Shown in pieces: positions 15,249 to 23,851 of a stretch of DNA of 39,836 bases. The translations under genes and the position numbers were made by a program. The DNA comes from Hyphomicrobium sp. (GTDB taxonomy: Bacteria > Pseudomonadota > Alphaproteobacteria > Rhizobiales > Hyphomicrobiaceae). The DNA is taken from contig JASBSU010000060.1 of NCBI GenBank assembly GCA_030148725.1, forward strand, positions 1 to 39,836, written 5' to 3'. Under the pieces are notes generated by a model. That model was not told the DNA's origin and did not search any database. It saw only the letters and a program-made list of their open reading frames with translations. Numbering within the stretch: position 1 is the first letter of the stretch; the number at the start of each line of letters is the position of its first letter.

Positions 15249-17165
15249 CTACGCATCTGCAGCGTCGGACGCATCCGAATTTGCACTTTCGTACGACTCG
15301 CTTGCGACGAGCCACGCGTCTTCCGCTTCGCTGAGACGCTTCGCAAGTTGCCCACGTTCGACGGCAGCACTCTGCGCGCGTTGCGGATCTTTCGCATAGA
15401 GCTGCGGATCAGCGAGCAGCGCATCGAGACGTGCGATCTCGACACCGAGCTTTTCGACGTTCTTCTCAGCGGCTTGCATTGCTTTCTTCAGCGGCGCGAG
15501 CGACGCGCGACGGTCCGCTGCGGCGCGCCGCTGATCCGCACGGCTGTCGCGCGGCGCTTCCATCTTCCCGTTACTGGACTTCGTTCGCGCGCCCGTGCCG
15601 CGCTCTGCGAGCAGATCGGTACGATATGAATCCATATCGCCGTCGTAGGATTTTACTGTGCCGCCGCGCACCACCCACAGTCTGTCCGCGCACGCTTCGA
15701 TGAGATGCCGGTCGTGGCTGATGAGGATGACCGCGCCCTCGTACTCGGCGAGCGCGTGCACGAGCGCCTCGCGACTGTCGACGTCGAGATGGTTCGTCGG
15801 CTCGTCGAGAATGAGCAGATGCGGCGCGTGAAACGCCGCAAGCGCCAGAAGCAGCCGCGCTTTCTCGCCGCCCGACAGGTTGGCGCACTTGGTGTCCGCC
15901 TTGTCCGCCGAAAACCCGTAGGTGCCAAGCCGCGTCCGCCGCTGCGCCTCGGTCGCCTCTGGCATCAAATCGAGCATATGGTCGTAGGGCGAGCGCAACG
16001 GGTTCAGCTCATCGAGCTGATGCTGCGCGAAATAGCCGACATCGACCTTCTTGGCCCCGAATACCGATCCCGCCAGCGGTTCCAGCTTGCCGGCGATCAG
16101 CTTGGCGAACGTCGACTTGCCGTTCCCGTTCTGGCCCAGCAGCGCGATCCGGTCGTCCTGATCGATGCGCAGGTTGAGGTCTCTCAGCACCGGCGCACCC
16201 GGCGTATAGCCGATCGCCACGTTCTCGAAGCGCATCAGGGGGCTTGCCAGCGTCTTCGCCGGGTTCGGCAGGTAGAACGGCTTCACGCGCTCATCGACCT
16301 GCGCCGCGATCGGCTGCATCTTCGCCAGCGCCTTGACTCGGCTCTGCGCCTGCGCGGCTTTCGTTGCCTTCGCCTTGAAGCGGTCGATGAACGCCTGGAT
16401 GCGCCGCCGCTCTTCGTCCTGATGCTTCTTCAGCTTCAATTCGAGCCGCTGCTTCTCGCGCCGTGCTTCCTCGAAGTCGTCATAGCCGCCCGAATAGAGC
16501 GTGAGCTTGCCGCGGTCGAGATGCAGGATGCTCGTCACCGCGCGGTTGAGCAGGTCACGGTCGTGGCTGACGATCAGCACGGTGTGCGGGTAGGTCTTGA
16601 GATAGCTCTCGAGCCACATCGCGCCTTCGAGATCGAGGTAGTTGGTCGGCTCGTCCAGCAGCAGGATTTCCGGCTCCAGCAGCAGCACCGAGGCGAGCGC
16701 CACGCGCATCCGCCAGCCGCCCGAAAGCTCCTTGCAGGCGCGCTGCTGGGCGACGTCGTCGAACCCGAGGCCCGAGAGGATCTGCGCTGCCCGCGCCGGC
16801 GCCGCGTGCGCGCCGATGTCGTTCAGCCGCTCGTGGATCTCCGCGATGCGATGCGCGTTGCTGGCGTGCTCGGCCTCCGCGATCAGGCTCGCCCGCTCGG
16901 TATCCGCCGCAAGCACTGTGTCGATGATGCTGTCGTTGCCGCCCGGCGCTTCCTGCGCCACGTGCCCGATGCGCGTATTCCGCGCCACCGTGATCGAGCC
17001 CATGTCGGGCGCCAGATCCCCGGCGATGATCCGCAGCAGCGTCGTCTTGCCCGCGCCGTTGCGACCGACGAGCCCCACCTTGTGCCCGGTCGGGATGCCC
17101 GCCGTCGCGCCTTCGAAAATGGGCCGTCCTTCGATGCGATAGCTGAGGTCGTTGATATGCAGCAT
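15249..17165 (-). CDS. ABC-F family ATPase (YheS-like)
   Basis: A 638-residue protein with two ATP-binding cassettes and no membrane helices. Cassette 1 has Walker A GRNGAGKTT (34-42), signature LSGGWRMR and Walker B ILLLDEPTNYLD. A charged linker helix follows (EEARREKQRLELKLKKHQDEERRR). Cassette 2 has GQNGNGKST, LSGGEKARLLLA and LLILDEPTNHLD. The C-terminal arm is a coiled coil (KKAMQAAEKNVEKLGVEIARLDALL). ABC-F proteins act on ribosomes; order and length fit the YheS/Uup side, and translation rescue is likelier than drug resistance. ATG 17165 is preferred over GTG 17174, which adds only three residues. It is the last gene of a three-gene leftward operon. Confidence 0.92.
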   Translation of the reverse strand: MLHINDLSYRIEGRPIFEGATAGIPTGHKVGLVGRNGAGKTTLLRIIAGDLAPDMGSITVARNTRIGHVAQEAPGGNDSIIDTVLAADTERASLIAEAEHASNAHRIAEIHERLNDIGAHAAPARAAQILSGLGFDDVAQQRACKELSGGWRMRVALASVLLLEPEILLLDEPTNYLDLEGAMWLESYLKTYPHTVLIVSHDRDLLNRAVTSILHLDRGKLTLYSGGYDDFEEARREKQRLELKLKKHQDEERRRIQAFIDRFKAKATKAAQAQSRVKALAKMQPIAAQVDERVKPFYLPNPAKTLASPLMRFENVAIGYTPGAPVLRDLNLRIDQDDRIALLGQNGNGKSTFAKLIAGKLEPLAGSVFGAKKVDVGYFAQHQLDELNPLRSPYDHMLDLMPEATEAQRRTRLGTYGFSADKADTKCANLSGGEKARLLLALAAFHAPHLLILDEPTNHLDVDSREALVHALAEYEGAVILISHDRHLIEACADRLWVVRGGTVKSYDGDMDSYRTDLLAERGTGARTKSSNGKMEAPRDSRADQRRAAADRRASLAPLKKAMQAAEKNVEKLGVEIARLDALLADPQLYAKDPQRAQSAAVERGQLAKRLSEAEDAWLVASESYESANSDASDAADA

Positions 17166-17208
17166 GGCGTGCACATAGCGGCTCCGCCGCGCCCTGTCAC
17201 CGTCCGAG

Positions 17209-17559
17209 CTAGATCGCGATCCCGAAGCGCTTCAGCAGGGCGAGCATCAGGAAATAGGCGGCAACGGTGAGCGCGCACGAAACGGCGAGGCTCGGCACGA
17301 ACGGCCAACCGGCACGGATCAGCAACGGCAAGGCAATGAATAGCACCAGGGACGGCAGCACCAGCCAGAAGATGCCGGTGGCGAGGTCGGCCACCTTCTG
17401 CGCGTCACCCGTATCGGCATAGAGCCAGACCATGGCCAGAACCGACGTCAGCGGGATCGACGCCAGAACCGCACCGAGCAGAGACGAGCGCTTGGCGACC
17501 TCCGAAATCGCCACCACCAGGATGGCGGTGATGGCGATCTTGATGGTGGTCGCGAGCAC
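17209..17559 (-). CDS. DUF3147 family membrane protein
   Basis: A 116-residue integral membrane protein with four predicted helices (about 5-25, 29-48, 62-84, 89-110), including the conserved-looking SEVAKRSSLLGAVLASIPLTSVLAMVWLY segment of DUF3147 proteins. The function of the family is unknown. It starts six bases after the GYF-domain gene stop and ends 43 bases before the ABC-F start, so all three are probably cotranscribed. Confidence 0.78.
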   Translation of the reverse strand: MLATTIKIAITAILVVAISEVAKRSSLLGAVLASIPLTSVLAMVWLYADTGDAQKVADLATGIFWLVLPSLVLFIALPLLIRAGWPFVPSLAVSCALTVAAYFLMLALLKRFGIAI

Positions 17560-17565
17560 CGCGGC

Positions 17566-18765
17566 TTAGCCCGAAACCACCGGCTTCAGCGTCTCGACCA
17601 GCAGCCGCTCCTGCGTCCCCTGATCCGCGACCGCAAGGTGCGCACTGAACCAGTCCTGCACCATCTGGCATACGCGCTCCGGCGGCTCCCGCGACAGCAG
17701 CTGCGGGTTCGAGAAGGTCTGCAGGTCCTGCTCCTTCCAGCCGAGCTTCGTCAGCTCCTGCACGAGGATATCGTAGTCCTCCTTGACCGCCCGGTCGTGT
17801 GCGATGGGGGTTTTGCGCCCGTCCGCAATCGCCTCGAAGATCGCCGCGATCTGTGCCTGCACGGCCGCGCCCTGTTCGGGCGACTGGAGAACCTCCAGCA
17901 CCGCCGGCGCCGTCTCGCCTTGCGAGATGAAGCCATAGCAGGCGCCGACGCTCTTGCTCGACAGCGTCTTGAGGTTGGTGAGGAACGCGCTGGCGATATC
18001 CTTGAGGCGCGGTGTGCTGGCGGCCAGAGCCTCATTGGCGTGCTGGCGCCGGAGCGACACGAGTGCTTCCGCGAGGTGCTTGTTCACGACCTCCTCGGGC
18101 TGGTTCTGTGCCGAAAGCGTAGCCGCCTGTCGCAGCTGCTCGCCGTACCAGTCGGGGAATTCGCGTTTTACGACGCCCCAGGCGGCGAGTTGCGAGAACT
18201 TGCCATCGAGCGCCTGCGAGCTTGCATCGAGCTGCGCCGGCGGAAGCGCGGCGCTCGCTGGTGGTGCTGCACTGCCGCCGGGAGCCGAAACAGTCGGAAC
18301 CTGTTCGCCTTCCTTGCCCGACGCGAACTTGTCCTGCAGCGAGCCGATGGCGCCGCTGTGCCACGCGTACCAGCCGCCGCCGCCGATGAGGCCGAGAACC
18401 AGAACCGCGATAGCGACCTTGCGCAGTCGCGAGCCGGCGCCGTCATCCGATCCTTGCGAAACCCGGATACGGTCGGGTTCGAATGAGGGTTGCGCACCGC
18501 CGCCGCCGGCTGGGCCGCGCGCTGGCTCAGGACGCAAGCCTTGTGTTGTTGGTCGTGGGGGTGCCGCCGGGGGCGGCTGCGGTTGCTGGAATGGAAAAAC
18601 GGCCGGTGCCGGTCGCCAATCGGCAAAACCGGGGCGCCAAATGAGATCGGTCGGCTTTAGATGACCTTGCGCAACGAATGTACGCATTTCGACATCGGAG
18701 AGCGGGCCGTGCTGTTTGCCGTCACGCGCGATGTACCACTGTATTTCAGCCTGCTGGCCAGTCAT
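17566..18765 (-). CDS. GYF_2-domain membrane-anchored protein
   Basis: A 399-residue protein. Residues 7-60 form a GYF_2 domain ([17 protein letters not shown], then [13 protein letters not shown]), a module that in bacteria is common near membrane proteins and may bind proline-rich segments. A proline-rich linker (60-100) follows, and one membrane helix at about 117-137 ([19 protein letters not shown]). The rest is a helical, probably periplasmic domain ending [22 protein letters not shown] do not recognise this last domain. It heads the leftward operon with DUF3147 and ABC-F. Its start is ATG 18765, with no strong ribosome site visible. Confidence 0.78.
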   Translation of the reverse strand: MTGQQAEIQWYIARDGKQHGPLSDVEMRTFVAQGHLKPTDLIWRPGFADWRPAPAVFPFQQPQPPPAAPPRPTTQGLRPEPARGPAGGGGAQPSFEPDRIRVSQGSDDGAGSRLRKVAIAVLVLGLIGGGGWYAWHSGAIGSLQDKFASGKEGEQVPTVSAPGGSAAPPASAALPPAQLDASSQALDGKFSQLAAWGVVKREFPDWYGEQLRQAATLSAQNQPEEVVNKHLAEALVSLRRQHANEALAASTPRLKDIASAFLTNLKTLSSKSVGACYGFISQGETAPAVLEVLQSPEQGAAVQAQIAAIFEAIADGRKTPIAHDRAVKEDYDILVQELTKLGWKEQDLQTFSNPQLLSREPPERVCQMVQDWFSAHLAVADQGTQERLLVETLKPVVSG

Positions 18766-18990
18766 GGAAATCTCGTATCAATGAGGGAATCTGACGACAC
18801 CCGAGTGCACAGCCCCTGGCCTATGGTGGCCTTTTTGCATGGCGCCAATGTGGTTCCTGAAACCCTGTTTCGTCAATTGGCCGCACCGGCGCGGGGAGGG
18901 TTCGTCCACCGCGGCATTGCTGCACAGGGCTCTGCCGGCTATAACGCGCCGCAATTCAATAAAAATCCAACTCTGAACAGAGGTCGAGGG

Positions 18991-19413
18991 ATGACCATCG
19001 AGCGCACCTTCTCCATTATCAAGCCGGACGCCACCGAGAAGAACCTGACCGGCGCGATCAACGCCGTCATCGAAAAGGCGGGACTGCGTATCGTCGCTCA
19101 AAAGCGCGTTCGCTGGACGGAAGACCAGGCGAAGGAATTCTACGCCGAGCACAAGGCGCGCCCGTTCTACGGCGAGCTGGTCGAATTCATGACCTCCGGT
19201 CCGGTCGTGACCCAGGTCCTCGAAGGCGAGGACGCCGTTGCCAAGTACCGCGAGATCATGGGCGCGACCGACCCGGCTGAGGCAAAACCGGGCACGATTC
19301 GTAAGCTCTTTGCCGAATCCAAAGGCAAGAACTCGGTGCACGGCTCCGACAGCCTCGCTGCTGCCGAGCGCGAGATTGCATTGAACTTCAACTCGGCTGA
19401 AATTGTCGGCTGA
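18991..19413 (+). CDS. ndk: nucleoside-diphosphate kinase
   Basis: A 140-residue protein of standard length. It starts [18 protein letters not shown] and carries the active-site histidine at His117 in SVHGSD, with the substrate loop [11 protein letters not shown] upstream. It transfers the gamma phosphate between nucleoside triphosphates and diphosphates through phospho-His117, usually as a tetra- or hexamer. The ribosome site GAGGTCGAGGG supports the ATG at 18991; the longer open frame upstream is non-coding by composition. It is divergent from the GYF operon with 225 bases between starts. Confidence 0.97.
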   Translation: MTIERTFSIIKPDATEKNLTGAINAVIEKAGLRIVAQKRVRWTEDQAKEFYAEHKARPFYGELVEFMTSGPVVTQVLEGEDAVAKYREIMGATDPAEAKPGTIRKLFAESKGKNSVHGSDSLAAAEREIALNFNSAEIVG

Positions 19414-19452
19414 GAGCCGCGCTCCTTGCGCGGCTGAGGGGGCAGACTCCGA

Positions 19453-19977
19453 ATGGCGCGCGTCAGGTTCTACGTTGCCACCAGTCTCGACGGGTTCATC
19501 GCGGACCGCGAAGGAAGCGTCGACTGGCTGGCGCCGTATGACGCCCGCCTCTACGGCTACGATGCGTTCATCGGCGAGGTCGGCGCCCTCATCATGGGGC
19601 GCCGCACTTACGAGCTGATCTACGCCATTGGCGAGGATTGGCCATACACCGGAAAGCCGGTTTACGTCCTCACCTCAACCGGCCTGGGCGACATGCCCGA
19701 AGGCGTCACTACAACCACACGCGGCATTCGGGCGGCGCTCCAGCTCGCCCGCGAGCGCACGCGCGGCGACATCTGGATCGTCGGCGGCGCGGTGACGCTG
19801 CAATCCGCTCTCGATGAGCGCCTCGTCGATATGGTCGAGATCTTCCTCGTGCCGGTCCTGCTCGGCTCCGGCCTCAATCTTCTCAACGATCTGCAGCGCC
19901 GCCCGACCCTGAAGTTCGACGGGATCGAGGCCTTCCCCGACGGCGTCGTCAAGCTACGCTATCTCGTCCCACATTGA
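19453..19977 (+). CDS. dihydrofolate reductase / RibD C-terminal-like reductase
   Basis: A 174-residue Rossmann-type reductase: VRFYVATSLDGFIADREGSVDWL at the N-terminus, ALIMGRRTYELI for nucleotide contacts, IWIVGGAVTLQSALDERLVDM in the middle, and the family ending ILNDLQRRP-like strand set. It belongs to the RibD-C/DHFR-like superfamily, whose members use NADPH. Most are uncharacterised, and true DHFR or RibD activity should not be assumed. It lies 39 bases after ndk. Confidence 0.88.
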   Translation: MARVRFYVATSLDGFIADREGSVDWLAPYDARLYGYDAFIGEVGALIMGRRTYELIYAIGEDWPYTGKPVYVLTSTGLGDMPEGVTTTTRGIRAALQLARERTRGDIWIVGGAVTLQSALDERLVDMVEIFLVPVLLGSGLNLLNDLQRRPTLKFDGIEAFPDGVVKLRYLVPH

Positions 19978-19985
19978 CCGCGCTC

Positions 19986-20070
19986 CGCCCATCAGCGAGG
20001 GCGTGAATCGGCAGCGCGAGAAAGCTCCGATCGCCCGAGCGCCCATCAGCGAGGGCGTGAATCGGCAGCG
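19986..20070. repeat. two direct 31-bp repeats, period 54
   Basis: The 31-mer that begins CGCCCATCAGCGAGGGCGTG occurs at 19986-20016 and again at 20040-20070, identical in both, with a 23-base spacer. It starts just beyond the reductase stop and runs into the larger repeat block. It is probably a fragment of the same intergenic repeat family. Confidence 0.85.
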
Positions 20071-20086
20071 AAAGAGATCACGCCGG

Positions 20087-20362
20087 CTATCCACTCGCGC
20101 GATCTTCGCCGCACACCAAGCTTCTCTCAGCTCGTGCATCTCACCGAAAAGAGCCGCGCAGCGGCAAGGCGCCAAGGGCGCCCGGCGCGTGCGCCAACTA
20201 TCCACTCGCGCGATCCTCGCCGCACACCAAGCTTCTCTCAGCTCGTGCCATCTCACCGAAAAGAGCCGCGCAGCGGCAAGGCGCCAAGGGCGCCCGGCGC
20301 GTGCGCCGGCTATCCACTCGCGCGATCTTCGCCGCACACCAAGCTTCTCTCAGCTCGTGCCA
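20087..20362. repeat. tandem ~112-bp repeat, about 2.5 copies
   Basis: Unit 1 is 20087-20197, unit 2 is 20198-20309, and a partial unit 3 is 20310-20362. Each begins CTATCCACTCGCGCGATC and differs from the others only by a few bases (one T/C change, one indel, an AA/GG change at the junction). The array abuts the stop codon of the cytochrome c gene. Near identity points to recent duplication. The minus strand is open through part of it, but that translates into a low-complexity repeat peptide, not a gene. Confidence 0.88.
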
Positions 20363-20363
20363 G

Positions 20364-20714
20364 CTACTTCTTCAAAGTCAATATATACGCGGCGATGTCG
20401 CCGATCTCTTCGCGCGTCAGATTGATCTGCGGCATCGGAGGATGCGGGATGACGATGGCCCCGGCGATGGACTCAGCAGTCTGGCCGGGTTTGCTGGCGA
20501 TGCGCTCGAAGCTCGGCACGTCGGCAGGCACGCTCGCCCCAGCGGCCGATGCGCCGACGATATGGCACCCGACACACAGCTTCTCGGCGATCTGCTTTCC
20601 GGTCTTCGCGTCGGGATGGATCTGCGCCAGTGCCGCGCCTGCGAGCGCCACGGAAATGACCGCCGCCCCGCAAAGGACGGCACGCGAGGACGTCGTATGT
20701 GCAAGCCAGGGCAT
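20364..20714 (-). CDS. small periplasmic c-type cytochrome
   Basis: A 116-residue class I cytochrome c. A signal peptide (about 1-30, ending GAALA) is followed by the haem motif CVGCH at 47-51 and a likely axial methionine, Met94, in HPPMPQINL. The ending LTREEIGDIAAYILTLKK is the usual C-terminal helix. It carries electrons in the periplasm; the partner oxidase or dehydrogenase is not in this window. The P450 gene upstream on the same strand ends in a terminator, so the two are probably separate transcripts. Its stop codon touches the tandem repeat. Confidence 0.9.
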   Translation of the reverse strand: MPWLAHTTSSRAVLCGAAVISVALAGAALAQIHPDAKTGKQIAEKLCVGCHIVGASAAGASVPADVPSFERIASKPGQTAESIAGAIVIPHPPMPQINLTREEIGDIAAYILTLKK

Positions 20715-20831
20715 ATGCGCTTCGCCTTTCTGTCGACAGGGCGGGGACCGCCGCCACTTCTCCTAAGGCCGAGACTAGACCCTACCAAGCGCCGGTCGTT
20801 GACCCAAATCAGGGAGCAGTGAACCATCGAC

Positions 20832-20861
20832 AAAAAAAGCGCCGCCGTCACCGGCAGCGCT
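20832..20861 (-). terminator. intrinsic terminator of the P450 gene
   Basis: On the minus strand AGCGCTGCCG-GTGA-CGGCGGCGCT forms a 10-bp stem with one mismatch (20861-20838), followed directly by seven T (20838-20832). It starts 39 bases past the P450 stop. This is a textbook intrinsic terminator. Confidence 0.88.
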
Positions 20862-20899
20862 CTTGTTTTCGATACTCCCGGCGTCGAGCCGAGCGTGCC

Positions 20900-22297
20900 C
20901 TAGCTGAGCTCCCGGATCTTGAACTTGAGGCCGCCCTTCGGCGTCAGCGTGACCGTGGCGTTGATCCCAGCCGGTTCCTGGCCGACGTACTCGGGCCGGA
21001 AGCGGCGCAGCAGCAGCGAGAGCGCGAGCGTGTTCTCGACCTGGCTCATCGCCCCGCCGATGCACGAGCGCTTGCCGCCGCCGAACGGCAGATAGGAATA
21101 CTTGACCTGCTTCTTGGCGGCCCCGGCCATCCAGCGCTCCGGACGGAATTCCTCGGGCGCCTCCCAGAAGCGCGGGTTGTGGTGTGCGCCGTAGGAGAAC
21201 AGCACGACCCGGTCGCCCGGACGGATCTCCTTGTCGCCGATCACGTCCGGCTCGTTGGCAACGCGGATCAGACCCCAGATCGGCGGGTAGATGCGCATCG
21301 TCTCCTGGATGACGGCACGGGTATAGGCGAGTGCCGAGTAGTCGGCGGCCGTCGGCTCGCGATCGCCATAGACCTGCTCGCCTTCCTTGCGGATGCGCTC
21401 GGCGGCCTCGGGGTGACGCGCCGTCTCGTAGAGTGCCCAGGCGAGCGTGAGCGCCGTCGTCTCGGTGCCCGCCCACAGGTACTGCTTGAGCTCGTCGATG
21501 GCCTGCTGCTGGTCGAACTCCGGCATCGTCGGATCGTTGACCGCATCCTGGATCATCTTGAGGAGGGTGCGCTCGCGTTCCTCGCGCGGATCGGCACCGA
21601 TGACCGCCGGCGGTACGCTGGCCCATGTCTCCATGGCCTTGGCGGCATCCTCTTCCGTGATCTCGAAGATCTCGCCGGACTGCTTGCGCAGGCGGATCTC
21701 GCGGTGGTTCATCACGTCCGTGTAGGTCTTCACGCACTTGAACACGAAGTGCGGATTGAACGGCATGTCGCGATCGAACAGCGCCTTGCAGATCATGTCG
21801 GCGGCCAGCGTCCAGGTCTGCTCGACCATCTCGATGGTCTCACCGGACTTCGCGACGTCCGACCAGATGTCCATCTTCGTGCGGATCGCGGCCAGGAAGT
21901 ACGGAATGTACTCGGCGAACATATCCGGATGGAACGCCGGCTGCTGCGGCATGCGGATCTTCTGCCAGAGCACGCCGTCGTGGGTGATCATGGACTTGCC
22001 GAAGATCGGCTTCAGACCGTCGAAATATTTGATGTAGGCGTCGGCCTTGGTCACCAGCACGTGCTTGAAGTGATCGGGCTCGGTCAGCAGCACGATGCGC
22101 TGGTTGGCGAGATTGATGGGGATGACCGAGCCGTAGCGCTCTGCCATCTGCATCAGGATATGTAGCGGATTGTCGACACCGGCTTTGAGAAGGGGCGTCA
22201 GCTTGAACCAGATGCTCGATTCATCGCCAAGGCCCTGCGCGTAGTTCGGCGCATTCGTTTCAGCAGCGGGTGTGGGCTGCTTCTCAATCGCTGTCAT
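20900..22297 (-). CDS. cytochrome P450
   Basis: A 465-residue soluble P450. The haem ligand is Cys412 in FGGGKRSCIGG; the ExxR motif is Glu332-Arg335 (ETMR), followed by IYPPIWGLIRVA. The oxygen-activating I-helix has AGTETTALTLAWALYE. The N-terminus is not hydrophobic, so it should be cytosolic, as is usual in bacteria. It resembles CYP4/BM3-like haem domains in its FRPERWMAG region, but I do not assign a CYP number. No ferredoxin or reductase gene is nearby, so electron partners come from elsewhere. Monooxygenation of a fatty acid, terpene or hydrocarbon is possible; the substrate is unknown. Confidence 0.95.
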   Translation of the reverse strand: MTAIEKQPTPAAETNAPNYAQGLGDESSIWFKLTPLLKAGVDNPLHILMQMAERYGSVIPINLANQRIVLLTEPDHFKHVLVTKADAYIKYFDGLKPIFGKSMITHDGVLWQKIRMPQQPAFHPDMFAEYIPYFLAAIRTKMDIWSDVAKSGETIEMVEQTWTLAADMICKALFDRDMPFNPHFVFKCVKTYTDVMNHREIRLRKQSGEIFEITEEDAAKAMETWASVPPAVIGADPREERERTLLKMIQDAVNDPTMPEFDQQQAIDELKQYLWAGTETTALTLAWALYETARHPEAAERIRKEGEQVYGDREPTAADYSALAYTRAVIQETMRIYPPIWGLIRVANEPDVIGDKEIRPGDRVVLFSYGAHHNPRFWEAPEEFRPERWMAGAAKKQVKYSYLPFGGGKRSCIGGAMSQVENTLALSLLLRRFRPEYVGQEPAGINATVTLTPKGGLKFKIRELS

Positions 22298-22520
22298 GAC
22301 GTGTCTCCCGGCGGGAAGGCCGCAAAGAACGAACTTCTATGCCTAATCCAGCCAACGGGTTGTAAACTGTGTCACCGAGGGGTGCGTGTCAGAACCTCGC
22401 ACCGCAATACCGTGCCCCCTAAGGCTTACGGAGAACTATCACTCCGCCGTCGCAAGTGTCTATGCGACCCCGTGTTTTCGCTTCATTTTGGCGCGAGAGG
22501 GCTGATCTGCGGCAACGGGG

Positions 22521-23189
22521 TCAAAGTTGAGATAAGGGTGGCCAATACAATGGAATTGTTTGGTTAACCGGCTCTTTCTTTAGCAAAACCCGCTCTCCGG
22601 AAACTATGGCATCCCCGGATGCGAACAGGGAAAGTGCATGGGGATAGAGACTGTGCTCTGCCTGCAGCACTCGGGCCCCGAGCGTCTCCTCCGAATCGCC
22701 GTCGAGCACCGGCACGGCCGCCTGGGCGATGATCGGCCCCTGATCGAGTTCCGGGCGCACCACATGCACCGTGCAGCCCGCGAGCTTGACCCCATCCGCC
22801 AGCGCCCGCGCGTGCGTGTGCAGCCCCTTGTAGGCTGGGAGTAGGGACGGGTGGATGTTCAGCATCCGGTCCCGCCACTGATCGACGAAGCTGGACGTCA
22901 TCATGCGCATGAATCCCGCGCAGGCGACGATCTCGACGCCGTGCGCGCGCAACGCCGCGTCGAGCTCCGACTCGAAGGCTTCTCGCGTCTGAAAGCGTTT
23001 GTGGTCGATGGCCTGTGTCGCGATCCCCTGCGCGGCCGCCGTACTGAGCCCGCGTGCCTCGGGCCGGTTGGAGATCACGCAGGCGATCTCTGCCGGATAG
23101 TCGCTCCGGCGCGTCGCCGCGATCAGCGACTCCATATTGGAGCCGCGCCCCGAGATGAGGATGCCTACCCGCTTTTTCCGCTCTGTCAT
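22521..23189 (-). CDS. purN: phosphoribosylglycinamide formyltransferase
   Basis: A 222-residue PurN, the third step of purine synthesis, moving a formyl group from 10-formyl-THF to GAR. The phosphate loop SGRGSN is at 13-18. The catalytic residues are Asn111 and His113 (NIHPSLLP) and Asp149 (RPELDQGPII). Length is close to the E. coli enzyme (212). In many alphaproteobacteria it directly follows purM; here purM is 6.4 kb upstream on the same strand. A small membrane-protein gene lies 42 bases upstream and may now share its promoter. Confidence 0.95.
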   Translation of the reverse strand: MTERKKRVGILISGRGSNMESLIAATRRSDYPAEIACVISNRPEARGLSTAAAQGIATQAIDHKRFQTREAFESELDAALRAHGVEIVACAGFMRMMTSSFVDQWRDRMLNIHPSLLPAYKGLHTHARALADGVKLAGCTVHVVRPELDQGPIIAQAAVPVLDGDSEETLGARVLQAEHSLYPHALSLFASGDAIVSGERVLLKKEPVNQTIPLYWPPLSQL

Positions 23190-23231
23190 CGGCGCGGCAT
23201 AGCACGCCCCGCCGGCTGAGACGACTACCCC

Positions 23232-23720
23232 TCACCCGGCGGCGGGCGCCGAGGCGGGAAGACGCTTCACGAGCGCCCGCGAGAGCAGCCCCGCGGAGAA
23301 ATAGACCACGGCCAGTGAAAACAGGACGACGAAGGCCGCAAGACCGGCGACCAGCCCGACGTTGTCCGCCAGCCAGAGCTGCACTTCCGACGCGGCTGCG
23401 GGGATCTCCTCGGCCGTCAGGAAGACCATCGTTGCCACCGCGAGCTGGATCAGCGTCACCGGGATGAGAACGAGCGTCGCCAGCCCGGCAAAGCGCAACC
23501 GTTCGCCGCTGGTGAGCGCGCGGCGGTTGTCGACCACGAACTTCTGCGCCGCTGCGCCCGTCGCGGCGACCAGCAACGCGGCCGAGACGCCGGTGTTCGA
23601 ATCGAGATCGAACGCGGTGAGGACCGCTGTGAGGATAGCGGACAGGACGACGTACGCGATCGTGAATCTCAGGAGAGCAGGCCATAGGCTGACGTTCGTA
23701 ACGCGCACCGCGTCTGTCAT
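23232..23720 (-). CDS. small integral membrane protein (ABZJ_00895-like)
   Basis: A 162-residue protein with four predicted membrane helices (about 15-38, 43-60, 77-101, 121-147). The segment DLDSNTGVSAALLVAATGAAAQKFVVDNRRALTSGERLRFA resembles proteins annotated ABZJ_00895 family, of unknown function; that match is from memory. It ends 42 bases before purN on the same strand, which suggests cotranscription without any functional link being visible. Confidence 0.7.
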   Translation of the reverse strand: MTDAVRVTNVSLWPALLRFTIAYVVLSAILTAVLTAFDLDSNTGVSAALLVAATGAAAQKFVVDNRRALTSGERLRFAGLATLVLIPVTLIQLAVATMVFLTAEEIPAAASEVQLWLADNVGLVAGLAAFVVLFSLAVVYFSAGLLSRALVKRLPASAPAAG

Positions 23721-23798
23721 GGCAATCCCCCGATTGGCAAAAAGCAGCTCCCCGAGCCGTAACGCCTATCACGCCCGAGGCTTCGGCGCCGCCAATAT

Positions 23799-23824
23799 GA
23801 AAGAGCCGCCCCGAAGGGCGGCTC
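23799..23824 (-). terminator. terminator after the large autotransporter gene
   Basis: GAGCCGCCC (23803-23811) and GGGCGGCTC (23816-23824) form a perfect 9-bp stem with a 4-base loop. On the minus strand it is followed by a short T run (TTT). It lies 27 bases past the autotransporter stop. The 24-mer is nearly identical to the one at 26967-26990. Confidence 0.75.
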
Positions 23825-23851
23825 CGAGTGGTCAAAGACACCGCGTGAGGC

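Noticed and set aside
15705-17270. 521-residue open frame opposite the ABC-F gene
   Set aside because: Antisense shadow of a conserved two-cassette ATPase, with Arg/Leu-rich composition and no domain.
19986-20070. Minimal CRISPR array (31-bp repeat, 23-base spacer, repeat)
   Set aside because: Only two copies, no cas genes in the window, and the unit lies beside a larger tandem intergenic repeat.
19954-20337. 127-residue minus-strand protein across the tandem repeats
   Set aside because: The translation is a repeated Arg/Ala-rich peptide produced by DNA repeats; there is no ribosome site or family.
20699-22165. 488-residue open frame opposite the P450 gene
   Set aside because: Antisense shadow; the P450 frame has haem-binding, ExxR and I-helix motifs.
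20364-22297. P450 and cytochrome c as a two-gene electron-transfer operon
   Set aside because: A strong intrinsic terminator stands between them, and the cytochrome is periplasmic while the P450 is cytosolic.
22564-23841. 425-residue frame overlapping purN and the membrane-protein gene
   Set aside because: Out of frame with two recognisable genes, very Arg/Gly-rich, and begins inside a terminator.
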